In this document: positions 17,430-26,425 of the stretch, piece by piece
How the letters are laid out: every line of letters begins with the position of its first letter
Position numbering within the stretch: the first letter of the stretch is position 1
Source of the DNA: Kitasatospora sp. NBC_00458
GTDB taxonomy: Bacteria > Actinomycetota > Actinomycetes > Streptomycetales > Streptomycetaceae
DNA length: 64,000 nt
Direction of reading: 5' to 3'
NCBI RefSeq assembly: GCF_036013975.1
Contig: NZ_CP107904.1
Location: 6,287,001 to 6,351,000, forward strand
Notes under the pieces: model-generated
Told to the model about the DNA's origin: nothing
Databases searched by the model: none
What the model saw: only the letters and a program-made list of their open reading frames with translations
Translations under genes and position numbers: made by a program

Positions 17430-17738
17430 TTCGAGGTCCTCCTGGGGGTGCGCGGGCAGGCGTCATTGCCTCGGGTCCCGCGTTGGGGGATTGGGGAGAG
17501 GTGGGTGCAGGGGTCGAGCGGTGCGGTGGTTCCTGGAGCGGTGGTTCCTGGTGCGGGTGGAGCAGGTGGTGCGGGCGGTACCAGGCGGGAGCGCCGGGTC
17601 GGTCGGGCGCCGTCGGGTCGGGCGCCGTCGGGTCGGGCGACGGGGGAGTCGGGCGGTGGGAGTCGGGTGCCGTCGGCCGGGTGCCGTCGGGGTCGGTCCT
17701 GGCGCCGGTGGGTGCGGCGTCGGCGCTCGGGGCTGGCC
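17430..17738. repeat. Intergenic region with three tandem 15-bp repeats
   Basis: Between the regulator stop and the binding-protein start. Three tandem 15-nt units (GGTCGGGCGCCGTCG and near copies) occupy 17601-17645, with looser relatives up to 17690. A second pair, GGTGGTTCCTGG, is near 17525 and 17541. The promoter of the transport operon should be here, but no clear -10/-35 or ROK palindrome was found. Confidence 0.5.
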
Positions 17739-18929
17739 TCAGTGGGTGGAGAAGACCGCCTCGCGGGCGGCCGCCAGCGCGCGTTGCAGCGCACCGAGCA
17801 GGACGGGCGAGCCGGACAGGGTGCTGCCGCGGACCTCCGGTCTGGCGATCGAGATCCGGGCGAGCTCCTCCTCGACCAGCGCCCGGAGCCGTTCGCCGCC
17901 CGCGGTCGGCACGCCGCCGGAGACCACCACCAGCTGGGGGTCGACGACGGCGACGATCACGGCCAGTCCGACGGCCAGCCGGCCGGCCAGCTCGGTGAGG
18001 AACGCGTCCCCGGCGCCCGGGGTCTCCAGCGCCTTGGCGAGCGACTCCTCGGCGGTCGGTGCGCCGAGCCCGTGCTCCCGGGCCAGGACCCGGACGGCGG
18101 GTGCGCCGACCAGCTCCTGGAAGCCGCCGGAGTTGCGGCGGCGCACGTCCCGCACCACCGGGGCGCCGGGCACCGGCATGTAGCCGACCTCCCCGGCCCC
18201 GCCGGTGAAGCCGCGGTGCAGACGGCCGGCGATCACGATCGCCGCGCCGATGCCCTCGCCGGCCCAGAGCAGGACGAAGTCCTCGAACCCGCGCGCCGCG
18301 CCGGAGGCCTGCTCGGCGACGGCGGCCAGGTTCACGTCGTTCTCGATGGACACCGGCGCGCCGATCGCCCCGGACAGCTCCTCGACCAGCCGCGGCGTGT
18401 GCCAGCCGGGCAGGTGGGAGGCGTACCTGAGCTTGCCGGTGCCCGGGTCGGGCGCCCCGCCGACGCCGATCACCACGGTGTGCAGGGCGTCCTCGGCCAG
18501 CCCGGCGGACCGGACCGCCTCGGCGACCGTCCCGGCGACCCGGGGGACGGTCTCGGCGGCCGTCCACCCCTTGGTGGGGACGACGAGCTCGGTGAGCGTG
18601 GTGCCGGTGATGTCGGCGACGGCGACCCGGACGTGGCTGTTGGTGACGTCCAGTCCGGCGACGTGGCCGGCGGCCGGGTTCACCTGGTACAGCTGGGCGT
18701 TGGGCCCGGGGCCGCCCGCCGTGGTGCCCACCGGCAGGACCAGCCCGGCCGCCTCCAGGCGGGCCAGCAGCTGGGAGGCGGTGGGCTTGGAGAGCCCGGT
18801 CAGCGTGCCGATCTGGGTGCGGGAGAGCGGTCCGTTCTCCAGCAGCAGTTCGAGGGCGGCGCGGTCGTTGATCGCGCGGAGCAGGCTGGGGGTGCCGGCG
18901 AGGGGGGCCTTGGCGGTCGTCTTGGTCAC
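17739..18929 (-). CDS. ROK-family transcriptional regulator of the sugar cluster
   Basis: A 396-residue protein with an N-terminal winged helix-turn-helix (about residues 20-80, LSRTQIGTLTGLSKPTASQLLARLEAAG) and a ROK sugar-kinase-like domain (from about 88, VAGLDVTNSHVRVAVAD). It is the adjacent regulator of the ABC/GH4 operon. It differs from active ROK kinases: the zinc-binding CxCGxxGC segment is missing (this region reads VRRRNSGGFQELVG) and the ExGH motif reads GEVGYMP. So it probably senses sugar without kinase activity. The ATG at 18929 follows GGAGGAT. A palindrome at 19067-19077 upstream suggests self-control. Confidence 0.88.
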   Translation of the reverse strand: MTKTTAKAPLAGTPSLLRAINDRAALELLLENGPLSRTQIGTLTGLSKPTASQLLARLEAAGLVLPVGTTAGGPGPNAQLYQVNPAAGHVAGLDVTNSHVRVAVADITGTTLTELVVPTKGWTAAETVPRVAGTVAEAVRSAGLAEDALHTVVIGVGGAPDPGTGKLRYASHLPGWHTPRLVEELSGAIGAPVSIENDVNLAAVAEQASGAARGFEDFVLLWAGEGIGAAIVIAGRLHRGFTGGAGEVGYMPVPGAPVVRDVRRRNSGGFQELVGAPAVRVLAREHGLGAPTAEESLAKALETPGAGDAFLTELAGRLAVGLAVIVAVVDPQLVVVSGGVPTAGGERLRALVEEELARISIARPEVRGSTLSGSPVLLGALQRALAAAREAVFSTH

Positions 18930-19245
18930 GCGGAGATCCTCCTCTTCCTGCTGGTCGGGTCGGCCGACGGGTGCGCGCGGGTCGGTCCCGGGCTGTTCCG
19001 AGTCGGCCGCGGGGCAGCTCCGGCGCGGGTCCGGGCGGCCGGTGGCGGGGCCGGGGCGAACTGTTAGGAAACTTTCCAGTCGCTTGAGACAGGACCGTAC
19101 GGTCCGCGTCGGGAGGGTGTCAATGGTCCTTCACGCGGTGGATGCCGAAGCGTTACCGGGCAGCACGGGGCCCCGCCTCCCACCTGCTCGGAAGACGGGG
19201 CCTCGTTCGTTCACGTGCGCCGGCCGGGCGGTCGTCCGCCGCCCG
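18930..19245. promoter_or_regulatory. Upstream region of the ROK regulator
   Basis: 316 bp between the ROK start and the stop of the leftward mechanosensitive channel gene. It contains the candidate operator at 19067-19077 and a relatively AT-rich segment around it. The remainder is GC-rich and shows no gene. Confidence 0.45.
19067..19077. promoter_or_regulatory. Candidate ROK operator palindrome
   Basis: GGAAA C TTTCC is a perfect 5-bp-arm palindrome in the context CTGTTAGGAAACTTTCCAG, about 140 bp upstream of the ROK gene. It resembles GGAAA/TTTCC-type sites reported for ROK regulators in actinobacteria. Binding by this protein is inferred from position only. Confidence 0.5.
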
Positions 19246-20472
19246 TCAGGGCGCCTTCGCCGCGTCGTCGACCGGCTTCACCGGCGCCGGTATCGGCGCC
19301 GTCGCCTGGTAGCGCGGCGAGTTCGGGTCCGCCAGCGCGGACGGCGGAGCCGGGTCGGCGACCGGCGTGCCGGCCGTCGCGGTGGTCAGCACCACCCCGG
19401 CGGCGGCCGTCCCGGCGGCCGCACCCGCACCGGCGGCGGCCGGCGCGACCTCCTCCTTGACCTTGATCCCGGCCTCGTCGAACGCGACCTTCAGTCGCTG
19501 CCGCAGGGCGCGCGCCACGCTCAGCGACTTGCCCGGCGCCGTCCGCGCCTCGACCCGCAGCACCACCGAGTCCACCGCCACCGACTCCACGCCCAGGATC
19601 GAGAACGGCGCCCAGACCAGCTCGTCGAACGGAGCCTCCTTGGCCAGCGCCTCCGCGGTCTCCTGGATCAGCGCCTCGACCCGCAGCAGGTCCTCCTTGT
19701 AGCCGACCTGGACGTCCACGGAGGCGGTCGACCAGCCCTGGCTCATGTTGGCGATCCGCTTCACCTCGCCGTTGCGGATGTACCAGATCTCGCCGCCCGC
19801 ACCGCGCAGCTTGGTCACCCGCAGGCCGACCTCCAGCACCGTGCCGGTGGCCACCCCGGTGTCGATCTCGTCGCCGACGCCGTACTGGTCCTCCATGATC
19901 ATGAAGACCCCGGAGAGGAAGTCGGTGACCAGGTTGCGGGCGCCGAAACCGATCGCCACACCGGCCACACCGGCGCTGGCCAGCAGCGGAGCCAGGTTCA
20001 CCCCGAGCGCCGACAGCACCATCAGCGCGGCCGTCCCCAGGATGGTGAAGGACGCGACGCTGCGCAGCACCGAGCCGATCGCCTCCGAGCGCTGCTGGCG
20101 CCGCTCCGGGTTGACCACCCCGGTGTTGGCCAGCAGCCCGCCCAGCCGCCCGGGCTCGTCCTCGCCCTCGGCGGGCTTGACCATCCGCGCGATCAGCTGG
20201 GAGATCAGCTTGCGGACCATCGCCCGCAGCACCAGGGCCAGCACCACGATGAAGACGATCCGCACCCCGCTTGCCAGCCACTCCTGCCAGTGCGAGTCGA
20301 ACCAGCTCGCGGCCTGCCGGGTGGTGTCGGAGACCTCCTGCGCGCTGGTCGGGATTCTGAGGTCGAGCTGCGGCAGTCCCGGGGCCGTGGGACTCGGGGA
20401 GGGGTTCGGCGTCGAGGCCGACGGCGTGGCGGACGCGTCGGCGAGGAGGCCGGCGGCACCGGACCTGAACAC
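19246..20472 (-). CDS. MscS-family mechanosensitive ion channel
   Basis: A 408-residue protein. After a 40-residue Pro/Ser-rich start come three hydrophobic segments (about residues 67-90, 140-160 and 165-200). The third is the pore helix region with ASAGVAGVAIGFGARNLVTDFLSG, the conserved Gly/Ala-rich MscS signature, followed by the beta domain MEDQYGVGDEID and a C-terminal alpha/beta domain. It is longer than E. coli MscS by an Ala/Pro-rich cytoplasmic tail of about 85 residues. The GTG at 20472 was chosen for the AGGAAGG located 8 bases upstream. It opens under hypo-osmotic stress to release solutes. Confidence 0.9.
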   Translation of the reverse strand: MFRSGAAGLLADASATPSASTPNPSPSPTAPGLPQLDLRIPTSAQEVSDTTRQAASWFDSHWQEWLASGVRIVFIVVLALVLRAMVRKLISQLIARMVKPAEGEDEPGRLGGLLANTGVVNPERRQQRSEAIGSVLRSVASFTILGTAALMVLSALGVNLAPLLASAGVAGVAIGFGARNLVTDFLSGVFMIMEDQYGVGDEIDTGVATGTVLEVGLRVTKLRGAGGEIWYIRNGEVKRIANMSQGWSTASVDVQVGYKEDLLRVEALIQETAEALAKEAPFDELVWAPFSILGVESVAVDSVVLRVEARTAPGKSLSVARALRQRLKVAFDEAGIKVKEEVAPAAAGAGAAAGTAAAGVVLTTATAGTPVADPAPPSALADPNSPRYQATAPIPAPVKPVDDAAKAP

Positions 20473-21143
20473 GAGCGGGACCTTCCTGCAGGGGGCTTGG
20501 CACAGCCCGCCGCCACGGAGGCACACCCCGGAGGCACGCCCCTGGCCTGCGGACCGTCCGCACTACCCTATCCGCCGCCCGCCCGGGACCCTGACACGCC
20601 GACCACCCCTGCACCGCTCGCGCACCGCTCCCGCACGGTCCGCCCACCGGCCCGGGGAGGGCGCACGGCCGCCCGTCGGACGCCCCGTCAACGCCCCGGC
20701 GCGCTGCCCACCGCGCCGGCCGCGCCTCCGGCCGCTCCCGCGCCCGGAGCCCGTCCGGAGCGCCTCCTGAGCGCGTCCTGGGCGTGTCCGAACCGCCTCC
20801 GGCCCTTGCCCCGCCCCGCCCCTTCCAGGGCCGGACGCACTGTCGGGGCCCGTTGCGCCGACCGGCGGCCGACCGTTCGCCCCGGCTGCTCCGACCGGCC
20901 CAGCCGTCCCCCGCCCGGGCGCCGCCGCGCCCCCCGCGGGCACCGGAGTGCAACTCGCCCTTCCCCCGGGCATACCGGGTATGACAGAAGCCACACCCGG
21001 AGTTCACTTCAGGTCCGTTACACAGGAGTGGTGGCGCCGTACAAAGGCGTAAGGCGACACTGGGGGAGATCACGCACCCGCTGTGTGATCCAACCGCTCG
21101 TCCCGGCGCGAGCCACGCGCCGCAGGCGTCCAAGGAGGCATCC
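20473..21143. other. Large gap between divergent channel and HNH genes
   Basis: 671 bp with no supported gene; frames there have unconvincing composition. The right end carries the HNH promoter region, including CATACCGGGTATGACAG near 20970-20986 and an AT-richer leader with GTTCACTTCAGG (21001-21012) and ACAAAGGCGTAAGG. The left two thirds is plain GC-rich sequence. Confidence 0.4.
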
Positions 21144-21788
21144 GTGCCGCATGTCCTGGTCCTCAACGCGTCCTACGAGCCACTCGGCGTCGTATCGATG
21201 CGCCGCGCACTCATCCTCGTCCTCAACCACAAGGCCGTCAGCCTAGAGGACTCGGGTGTCACTCTGCACAGCGCCACCAGCGCCCTTCCGGCGCCGTCCG
21301 TCGTCCGTCTGACCCGTTTCGTGCGGGTCCCATTCTGCGGGCCCGTCCCGCTCACCCGCCGGGCGCTGTTCGCCCGCGACCACGGCCGTTGCGTCTACTG
21401 CGGGGCCGCCGCCACCAGCGTCGACCACGTCATCCCGCGCAGCCGGGGAGGCCAGCACCGGTGGGACAACGTGGTGGCCGCCTGCCGCCGCTGCAACCAC
21501 ACCAAGGCCGACCGCCACCTGACCGAACTGGGCTGGCGCATGAAGCGCCCGCCCGCCCCGCCGTCCGGCCTGGCCTGGCGGATCATCGGCACCGGGATCA
21601 AGGACCCGCGCTGGCGGCCCTACCTGGAACCGTACGGCGGCGGCGACCAGCTGCGCGCCCCGCAGTGGGGCGAGTACGAACACCACGACCATACCGAGGC
21701 CACCCATCCGGTGCCGCTCGGCCGGGCGCACGCCGCCCACTCGGCCCCCGTCCGCCGCGGTGAGCAGCCCGAACCGCTCTCCGCCTGA
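21144..21788 (+). CDS. HNH endonuclease-domain protein
   Basis: A 214-residue protein. The N-terminal half (VLVLNASYEPLGVVSMRRALILVLNHKAV) is a conserved module seen in many actinobacterial HNH proteins. The HNH core covers about residues 80-130: two CxxC pairs (CVYCGAA and CRRCNH) that bind structural zinc, the catalytic SVDHVIPRSRGG and the later NVVAACRRCNHTKADR. The GTG at 21144 follows AAGGAGG at ideal distance. Such proteins are common single-copy genes in Streptomyces; the biological substrate is unknown. It is not part of an obvious restriction or phage module here. Confidence 0.9.
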   Translation: MPHVLVLNASYEPLGVVSMRRALILVLNHKAVSLEDSGVTLHSATSALPAPSVVRLTRFVRVPFCGPVPLTRRALFARDHGRCVYCGAAATSVDHVIPRSRGGQHRWDNVVAACRRCNHTKADRHLTELGWRMKRPPAPPSGLAWRIIGTGIKDPRWRPYLEPYGGGDQLRAPQWGEYEHHDHTEATHPVPLGRAHAAHSAPVRRGEQPEPLSA

Positions 21789-21836
21789 CCACCGCTCCAC
21801 AAGGGCTTGCCCGTCATATTTCCCGGTACGCCTCAT

Positions 21837-21876
21837 GGGCCGCCGCGCACCCCGCAGACGGGGAGCGCGGCGGCCC
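21837..21876 (+). terminator. Hairpin after the HNH gene
   Basis: A 12-bp perfect stem (21837-21848 with 21865-21876) with a 16-nt loop begins 49 bases after the HNH stop codon, in the gap before the converging GH84-like gene. Confidence 0.65.
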
Positions 21877-22065
21877 GCCGTACGGGTGCCGCCGTCCGTG
21901 CTCCCGCGCCCGCCCGCCCCGGCGCCCGTGCCGTGCCCGCGCCGTGCTGTGCCCGCCCGTGCCCGTGGCGGCCGTCGGCCCGCCCGGTGGCGCTGCACGG
22001 CGGAGCCGGACCCGACCGCAGCCGGGTCCCGCAGGCCGGGCTCCGGGTACGCCCTCGCCCCGCTG

Positions 22066-25000
22066 CTACGGCTTCGGCGGCGTGCCCGTCGGAGCGCCGG
22101 CCGAACCGGACGGGACCGAAGCCGGCCCGGTGGGCGTGGCCGACGGCGTCGGAGTCACCGGGGGTGTCGTCGCCGGTCCGCCGGTCTGGCCGCCGGTCTG
22201 GCCACCCGTCTGCTGTCCGCCGCCCTGCTGACCGCCCGCCGAACCGCCGGCCTGCCCGCCCGGAGGCGTCACCGGCGGCGTGACGGGCGGCGTCACCGGC
22301 GGGGTCGTCCCCGCCGCCGACGCGACGGCGTACAGCTCGACGCCCCACAGCGAGTACCCGTACTTGGTGGCCCGGGCCACGCCCTGCATCCGCAGGAACT
22401 TGGCCCCCGGCGCGTCGAACCGCACCGTCTCGTTCCCGCCCCTGCCGTCCTCCACGGTCGCCACGGTGGTCCAGGAACGGCCGTCCGCCGAGGCCTGGAT
22501 CTTGTACGCGGCGGCGTACGCGGCCTGCCAGTGCAGCACCGCCGAGCCCAGGTGGGTGGCCTTCGGCAGCTCCAGCTGCACCCACGCGTCGTCGGCGGCC
22601 GGCGAGGACCAGCGGCTCTTCGGGTCGTCGTCGGCCACCGCCGCGGCGGGGAAGTTCGGCGTCTCGTCGCCCGAGGAGGTGGCCTGGGCGGTGATCGCCA
22701 GGTCCGGCCCGCCGGTCGGCGGCACCACGTGCACCTGGAGCACCTGCCGCACGCTGGTCTGCCCGGTCACGAACACCACCGGCACCTGGTAGGTGCCCGA
22801 CGGCGTGTCCGGCGCGGCCGTGACCAGCAGCGGGACGCCCACCTTGCCGCCGCGCGGCACGGTCACACCGGTCGCGGGCGCCACCGTGAGGCCCTTGGCG
22901 ACGGCCGGCACCTCGGTCCGCAGCTCGCCGGCCACCCCCTCCGGCCGGCCCGCCTCGACGGTCGCCTGGGCCTGGACGGGCGTGCTCTCCCCGATGACCG
23001 CGTCGACCGCCGCGTCCGCCAGGCTGAGCCGGGCCGCCGGGGCGTCCGCGTACCAGGGGATCACCTGGTTGACCACCGGGGGCTCGCCGCCCGGCTTCCA
23101 GGCCAGCCGGAACGCGTCGGCGGGCAGCCCGCCGGCCGACAGCTCGTTCCAGCCCGGCTGTATCGTGCCGATCTCCGTCCACGAGCCGTCCGCGTGCCGC
23201 ACCGAGACGGTGGCGGAGGCCCGCACGCGCGGGTCGGTGAGGATGGTCAGCCGGTCCAGCGGCCGGGCGGCGCCCAGCTCGACGGTGAGCGGCTCGTCCT
23301 GCGCGGTCGGCGCGGTGGCCGCCCGGTAGGCGGTGTCCGGGTTGCCGTCCAGCACGGCGGCCGCCGAGGAGCCGGGCAGCGCGGCCGGGCCGCCCGAGAC
23401 GCTGGCCGGGGCCTCGTCCGGAGCGGTGACCGAGAACTCGCGCACCGCCACCGCGGTCTTCTGCGCGGCGGTGGCCCGCAGCCGGACCGCCCGGACGACG
23501 GTCCCGGCGGGCAGCTGCGCGGAGACCGACTTCTGGTTCTTGACCTGCGCCAGCTTCTTCCAGCCGCCCTCGCCGGTCGAGTACTCCAGCACGCCGTCGC
23601 GGATGTAGTCGTCGAGCGCGTTCTGGCCGTCCGGGCCGTTCCCCCAGGAACCCATCAGCACGGTGACGCTGCCGACCGGGCGGCCGCCGCCGAGGTCCAG
23701 GCCGACCGAGTCGCCGGGCTGCGGCGGCGCCGAGCTCCAGTAGAAGGTGTCGGCGACGCCGTCGGTCATCAGCGCGGGCAGGTGGTCGTGCGCGGTGCCG
23801 AGGGTGGTCGTCGGGGTGACGCCGCCGTCCAGCACGCCGGCCCAGGTGTCGGCGGCCTGCAGCGCGCGCTCCAGGAACGGGCCGAGCACGCCCGTGCCGA
23901 CCGTCGCGGGGCTCTGGCCGAGCTGCTCGCGCAGCTTGTTCAGTTCGACCCGGGCCTTCCAGGCGGCCCCGCCGTCGCCGCCGCGCTGGGCCAGCAGCAT
24001 GTCCAGCGCGGCCTTCCCGGCCAGGCCGTAGTCGCGCAGCGGCGCCAGCCAGGACGCGGCCTCGGTGGCCAGCTGGGCGGTGGACGGGGTGGCGGCGAGG
24101 GTCTGCTGGGCACCGGCCATCGCGGCGAAGGCCTCCCGCAGCGGGGCGGCGGCCTCTATCAGCTTGGCGAGGTCGGGCGCCGCGCCGGCGGTCGGCTCGG
24201 CGGTGGCCCAGAAACGCTCCATCAGCGGGAGCAGGTAGCCGGACTCCTGCTTGGCGAGCGGCGAGGAGACGCTGTTGCCGGCCAGCGCGGTGACGGCGGC
24301 CAGGGCCGCACCGGCGGGCGTCGCGGACGCGCCGGCCGGACCGGCCAGCGAACGCAGCGCGGCCTGCCAGGAGTCCTCCGGCTTGTACCCGGCGGGGTTC
24401 CAGGCGAAGTCGCCGGCGGTGGACAGCGCGATCCGGGAGGCCACCGGCTGCTGCATGGCACCGGTCAGCATCACGGCCGAGCGGGTCGCCACCTCGGTGT
24501 CGCGCCCGGTGTAGGCGCCCAGGAAGAGCCGGTCCGGGGTGGCGTCGTTGACCGGGTAGTTGTCCATGGTCACCAGCGGGTGCCCGTACAGGCCCGCGGT
24601 GTCGGCGGTCTGGACGCCCGTGATCCGCTCCGGGATCACGCCGACCCCGCTCCAGGCGACCTGCACACCCGCCGGCAGCGCCGCCGCGAGGGCCGTCCGG
24701 TACGGGGTGGCGCCCTGCTGGTGGTACTCGGTGGGCACCACCGACAGCGCCGCCAGGCCCGGGTAGCGGGCGATCAGCCGCTCCTGCACGCGGCCGACCA
24801 GCTCGGCCTGCGCCTTGGCGGCGGCGGCCGGGCCGGTGCCGTACTTGGCGCGGTCGTCGGAGCAGTGCCACTCGTCGTAGGAGACGTCCAGGAACTGCAG
24901 CTGGAACGCACCGAACCCGAGCTTGCGCAGCCCGTCCAGCTTGGCCACCAGCGCGTCCGCGTCCTTCGCGGAGCTGTAGCAGAACGACTGGCCGGGGTCG

Positions 25001-26169
25001 ACGGCGTACCCGAGCGTCACGTGGTTGCGCCCGGCCCGGGCGGCCAGCGCCCGCAGGTCGTCCGCCTTCGCCTGCGGGTAGGCGTCCCGCCAGCGGGAGA
25101 GCCGGTACGGGTCGTCGCCCGGCGCGTAGAGGTAGAAGTTCTGCTTGGAGCGGCCGAGGAAGTCCAGCTGGTCGAGCCGTTGCTGCTGGGTCCACGGGGT
25201 GCCGTAGAACGCCTCCGCGGTGCCGCGCACCGGCGCGCCGGACGGCCAGTCCCGCAGGGTGATGCCCGGCAGCCCGAGGCCCGCTGCGCCCGGCGCCTGG
25301 CCCTGCCCGGCCGGAACCACGGCCAGCAGCTGGCGCAGCGACTGCGCCGCGTAGAAGGTGCCCGCCGCGTCGGTACCGGCCAGCACGACCGCGCCGTACG
25401 TCCCGCCGTCCGGCAGCGGCAGCTGACCGGCGGACAGCACGTAGCCGCCGGCCGGCATCCCGGCCGTGCTCGGGGCCGTGCCGTCCTTCCCGCCGGCCGC
25501 CGCGGTCAGCTCCCGCAGCACCCGGTCGGTGTCGCCGCCCGCGCCCTCGGCGGGACCGCCCACGTGGACCACCAGCCCGCCGGCGACCGGCGTACCGGGC
25601 TCCGACTGCGGGGTCACCACCGTCGCCCCGGCCACGCCGAGCAGCTCGCGCACCGCGTCCACCGCGCCGTGGTCGGCCTTCGGCGCGACCACCAGGGTGA
25701 CGGTGTCGGGCACCGTGACCGGCTTGCCGGACACGGCCTGCTCCTGCGGACGCGGGAACACCTGAGGGTCGCTCACGCTGCCCAGCGGGGTCTGCGCCGC
25801 GCTGCTCGCGGTGCTCACCACGTCCGGCCCCGGCGAGTACGCGTACGCGGCCGGACCGCTCACCAGGAGCCCGCCGACCACGGCCGCGGCCGACAGGGTC
25901 GCCGCGACCTGCAGCGTCCGCCGGCTCGGGGCCCCGGGGCGCGCGGCCAGCGCGCGCTCGACCCGTACCGACTGCAGCAGCGGGGTGGTCCCCTTGAGAT
26001 CGGCGATCAGCCGGTCCGCCGTCCTCGGCGCCAGCTGACGACAGGTCCGCGCCGTAGCCCGCCGCGCCGCGAGGGCGGCCGGGTGCTGCAGCACGTCACG
26101 CAGTGCCGGACTCTGCTCCAGCTGCTGACGCAGCCGCCGCCCGGCTACCTCGGACACTCGGGCTTGCAC
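22066..26169 (-). CDS. Very large membrane-anchored GH84-like (beta-N-acetylglucosaminidase-type) protein
   Basis: About 1367 residues. Order: an Arg-rich helical N-terminal segment (about 1-90), one membrane span (TLQVAATLSAAAVVGGLLVSG), a GH20/GH84-type N-terminal beta domain, then the GH84 barrel starting at GTAEAFYGTPWTQQQRLDQL. Downstream are an alpha-helical part, two coagulation-factor F5/8-type (discoidin) modules, an NEW3-like module and a low-complexity Pro/Thr/Gly/Gln tail. The catalytic strand reads QLQFLDVSYDEWHC, where GH84 enzymes have FDDI, so the first of the two catalytic aspartates is Leu. The GTG at 26169 has GAGGAGG upstream; another GTG at 26214 with GGGAGGGG would add 15 residues. 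It likely acts on amino-sugar polymers outside the cell, or binds them. Confidence 0.85.
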   Translation of the reverse strand: MQARVSEVAGRRLRQQLEQSPALRDVLQHPAALAARRATARTCRQLAPRTADRLIADLKGTTPLLQSVRVERALAARPGAPSRRTLQVAATLSAAAVVGGLLVSGPAAYAYSPGPDVVSTASSAAQTPLGSVSDPQVFPRPQEQAVSGKPVTVPDTVTLVVAPKADHGAVDAVRELLGVAGATVVTPQSEPGTPVAGGLVVHVGGPAEGAGGDTDRVLRELTAAAGGKDGTAPSTAGMPAGGYVLSAGQLPLPDGGTYGAVVLAGTDAAGTFYAAQSLRQLLAVVPAGQGQAPGAAGLGLPGITLRDWPSGAPVRGTAEAFYGTPWTQQQRLDQLDFLGRSKQNFYLYAPGDDPYRLSRWRDAYPQAKADDLRALAARAGRNHVTLGYAVDPGQSFCYSSAKDADALVAKLDGLRKLGFGAFQLQFLDVSYDEWHCSDDRAKYGTGPAAAAKAQAELVGRVQERLIARYPGLAALSVVPTEYHQQGATPYRTALAAALPAGVQVAWSGVGVIPERITGVQTADTAGLYGHPLVTMDNYPVNDATPDRLFLGAYTGRDTEVATRSAVMLTGAMQQPVASRIALSTAGDFAWNPAGYKPEDSWQAALRSLAGPAGASATPAGAALAAVTALAGNSVSSPLAKQESGYLLPLMERFWATAEPTAGAAPDLAKLIEAAAPLREAFAAMAGAQQTLAATPSTAQLATEAASWLAPLRDYGLAGKAALDMLLAQRGGDGGAAWKARVELNKLREQLGQSPATVGTGVLGPFLERALQAADTWAGVLDGGVTPTTTLGTAHDHLPALMTDGVADTFYWSSAPPQPGDSVGLDLGGGRPVGSVTVLMGSWGNGPDGQNALDDYIRDGVLEYSTGEGGWKKLAQVKNQKSVSAQLPAGTVVRAVRLRATAAQKTAVAVREFSVTAPDEAPASVSGGPAALPGSSAAAVLDGNPDTAYRAATAPTAQDEPLTVELGAARPLDRLTILTDPRVRASATVSVRHADGSWTEIGTIQPGWNELSAGGLPADAFRLAWKPGGEPPVVNQVIPWYADAPAARLSLADAAVDAVIGESTPVQAQATVEAGRPEGVAGELRTEVPAVAKGLTVAPATGVTVPRGGKVGVPLLVTAAPDTPSGTYQVPVVFVTGQTSVRQVLQVHVVPPTGGPDLAITAQATSSGDETPNFPAAAVADDDPKSRWSSPAADDAWVQLELPKATHLGSAVLHWQAAYAAAYKIQASADGRSWTTVATVEDGRGGNETVRFDAPGAKFLRMQGVARATKYGYSLWGVELYAVASAAGTTPPVTPPVTPPVTPPGGQAGGSAGGQQGGGQQTGGQTGGQTGGPATTPPVTPTPSATPTGPASVPSGSAGAPTGTPPKP

Positions 26170-26332
26170 AGGAGCCTCCTCGCCAGGCTGGGACCACATC
26201 GCGCCAAAGCCCACCAGGTACCCCTCCCGGTGTCAACGTCGCCGACGGGTATGCCGACTTTGTCTGCTTTGCCCCGGACTTCAACCCTTCGCCCCCGCAC
26301 CGAAACGGTCCGCGTGCGCTGCAATGTGGGGA

Positions 26333-26354
26333 AATATATCGACCGGTCTACATA
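26333..26354 (-). promoter_or_regulatory. Box a: operator-like 22-bp motif
   Basis: Core CGACCGGTCTACA preceded by AATATAT. The palindrome centres on GACCGGTC with TAT-n-T and A-n-ATA flanks, 16 of 20 positions symmetric, as in TetR-type operators. Read on the minus strand it ends in GATATATT, a good -10 box, 164 bp upstream of the GH84-like gene start. Confidence 0.75.
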
Positions 26355-26390
26355 CTACCCTCGCGCCGCACTCGCTCCGGCCGCTTGCGG

Positions 26391-26425
26391 TGCGCAGGAA
26401 GTCGGACGGGTCGACTTCCTGCGCA
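26391..26425. repeat. Hairpin 1
   Basis: 14-bp perfect arms (26391-26404 with 26412-26425) around a 7-nt loop. Same arm sequence, GCGCAGGAAGTCG, as the palindrome at 1325-1359. Confidence 0.85.

Noticed and set aside
21144..21788. Phage or restriction module around the HNH gene
   Set aside because: No terminase, methylase or integrase gene is adjacent; the N-terminal module is typical of a housekeeping actinobacterial HNH protein.
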